Source: an uncultured Anaerosporobacter sp. (GTDB taxonomy: Bacteria > Bacillota > Clostridia > Lachnospirales > Lachnospiraceae). From it: DNA of 5,902 nt. The notes under the pieces are model-generated. The model did no database searches. It was not told the DNA's origin and saw only the letters and a program-made list of their open reading frames with translations. Made by a program: the position numbers and the translations under genes. The DNA is taken from NCBI GenBank assembly GCA_945787925.1, contig CALZJY010000142.1:1-5902 (forward strand). Direction: 5' to 3'. Shown here in pieces: positions 4,754 to 5,902 of the stretch. Numbering within the stretch: the stretch's first letter is position 1; each line of letters opens with the position of its first letter.

Positions 4754-5902
4754 GTGATACATCAATATAAAAACAATGGATATAATATCGTATTAGACGT
4801 TAACAGCGGAAGTGTACATGTTGTAGATGATTTAAGCTATGACATGATCGGTCTATATGAAAAAGAAGATAGAGAAACAATTACAGCAAAAATGCTTGAA
4901 AAATATGCAGCAGAAGGTATCAAAGCAGAAGATATCGCTGAAACATTTGCTGAAATCGAACAATTAAAAGAAGATGGCACTTTATATTCTGAAGACATCT
5001 ATGAAAATAAAATCATCGACTTCAAGAAAAGAAAGACAGTAGTAAAAGCATTATGTTTACACATCGCTCATGACTGTAACTTAGCATGTAAATATTGTTT
5101 CGCAGAAGAAGGCGAATACAAAGGTAGACGTGCATTCATGTCTCTTGAAGTAGGTAAGAAAGCGCTTGATTTCTTAATTGAAAACAGTGGGAACCGTCGC
5201 AACCTAGAAGTTGACTTCTTTGGTGGCGAACCTACAATGAACTGGGATGTAGTAAAAGGAATCGTAGAATATGGTCGCGAACTTGAAAAACATCATGATA
5301 AGAAATTCCGTTTCACATTAACTACAAACGGTATCTTATTAAATGACGAAATCATGGAATTTGCAAACAAAGAAATGAGCAACGTAGTTCTTAGTGTGGA
5401 TGGTCGTAAAGAAGTAAACGATATGATGAGACCAACTCGTAACGGTAAAGGAAGCTACGATGTAATCATGCCTAAATTCCAAAAATTTGCGGAACAAAGA
5501 AATCAGACAAACTATTATGTAAGAGGTACATTCACTCATAATAACCTTGATTTCTCCAAAGACGTATTAAGCCTTGCAGATTTAGGATTCAAACAAATCT
5601 CTGTTGAGCCAGTAGTAGCAGAAGATGGCATGGATTATGCGATTCGTGAAGAAGATCTTCCGCAATTATTTGAAGAATACGATAACCTTGCAAAAGAAAT
5701 GATCAAACGTAAGAAAGAAGGAAAAGGATTCAACTTCTTCCACTTCATGCTTGATCTTACAGGCGGCCCATGCGTATACAAACGTTTATCCGGATGTGGT
5801 TCAGGTATCGAATATCTTGCAGTAACACCTTGGGGTGATTTATACCCATGTCACCAATTCGTTGGTACAGAAGAATATAAAATGGGTACTGTATTTGAAG
5901 GC
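4754..5902 (+). CDS. scfB: SCIFF radical SAM maturase (3' end outside window)
   Basis: This enzyme uses S-adenosylmethionine and iron-sulfur clusters to form cysteine thioether crosslinks in ScfA. The 383 visible residues have no stop; the family is about 450 residues, so roughly 70 C-terminal residues are missing. Residues 1-90 look like the PqqD-like peptide-recognition domain, with the strand-forming segments NGYNIVLDVNSGSVHVVDD (8-26). The radical SAM core follows, with Cys108, Cys112 and Cys115 in CNLACKYC and the SAM-binding FFGGEP at 155-160. Cys340, Cys348 and Cys366 (GGPC, SGCG, YPCH) begin the SPASM region that binds auxiliary clusters; its remaining cysteines should be downstream. 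The start is GTG at 4754, supported by AAAGGAG at 4739-4745 with 8-base spacing and by the MIHQYKNNGYNIVLDVNSG N-terminus; the next in-frame ATG (codon 31) would delete half of the recognition domain. Codons are strongly biased, with ATA used once for isoleucine, suggesting good expression. Confidence 0.96.
   Translation, partial: MIHQYKNNGYNIVLDVNSGSVHVVDDLSYDMIGLYEKEDRETITAKMLEKYAAEGIKAEDIAETFAEIEQLKEDGTLYSEDIYENKIIDFKKRKTVVKALCLHIAHDCNLACKYCFAEEGEYKGRRAFMSLEVGKKALDFLIENSGNRRNLEVDFFGGEPTMNWDVVKGIVEYGRELEKHHDKKFRFTLTTNGILLNDEIMEFANKEMSNVVLSVDGRKEVNDMMRPTRNGKGSYDVIMPKFQKFAEQRNQTNYYVRGTFTHNNLDFSKDVLSLADLGFKQISVEPVVAEDGMDYAIREEDLPQLFEEYDNLAKEMIKRKKEGKGFNFFHFMLDLTGGPCVYKRLSGCGSGIEYLAVTPWGDLYPCHQFVGTEEYKMGTVFEG

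Noticed and set aside
5339..5539. Minus-strand open frame inside scfB
   Set aside because: Antisense shadow of the radical SAM domain.
1..5902. CRISPR array, tRNA, rRNA or insertion sequence
   Set aside because: No regularly spaced direct repeats, cloverleaf-like sequence or transposase coding were seen on either strand.

Overview
The window is low-GC, Firmicutes-type DNA, most likely from a Lachnospiraceae-like member of the Clostridia. This rests on the A/T-rich codon use, strong AGGAGG-type ribosome binding sites, a clostridial-looking tRNA-guanine transglycosylase, and a SCIFF ranthipeptide system, a family nearly universal in Clostridia. The taxonomic call is recognition from memory, not a search.

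Layout. 1-1149 (+) is the C-terminal part of a membrane-anchored methyl-accepting chemotaxis protein, closed by a strong hairpin terminator (1158-1194). 1195-1421 is a gene-free stretch with a good sigma-A-type promoter for tgt; an inverted near-copy of that promoter lies just upstream. tgt (1422-2555) and yajC (2586-2900) follow 30 bases apart as an operon. A bidirectional terminator (2920-2953) separates yajC from a convergent PHP-domain phosphoesterase gene (3838 down to 2981, minus strand). Divergent from that gene is a small four-helix membrane protein of the TIGR04086 type (3967-4344). A strong extended -10 promoter then drives a 46-codon six-cysteine peptide gene (scfA, 4455-4595). A UUCG-capped hairpin separates it from its radical SAM maturase (scfB, GTG start at 4754), which runs off the window end.

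How the genes fit together. Tgt modifies tRNA. YajC is an accessory subunit of the SecDF-YajC translocon complex. ScfA and ScfB form a RiPP precursor and thioether-installing maturase pair. Their proximity to yajC and a small membrane protein fits a conserved clostridial neighbourhood, in which secD/secF might be expected downstream of scfB (inference). The PHP gene has its own promoter and terminator and lies on the opposite strand, so it looks like an independent unit lodged inside this block. The chemoreceptor fragment appears unrelated.

The most notable biology is the SCIFF system, which is a known family rather than an undescribed one. The least explained signal is the inverted promoter duplication upstream of tgt.
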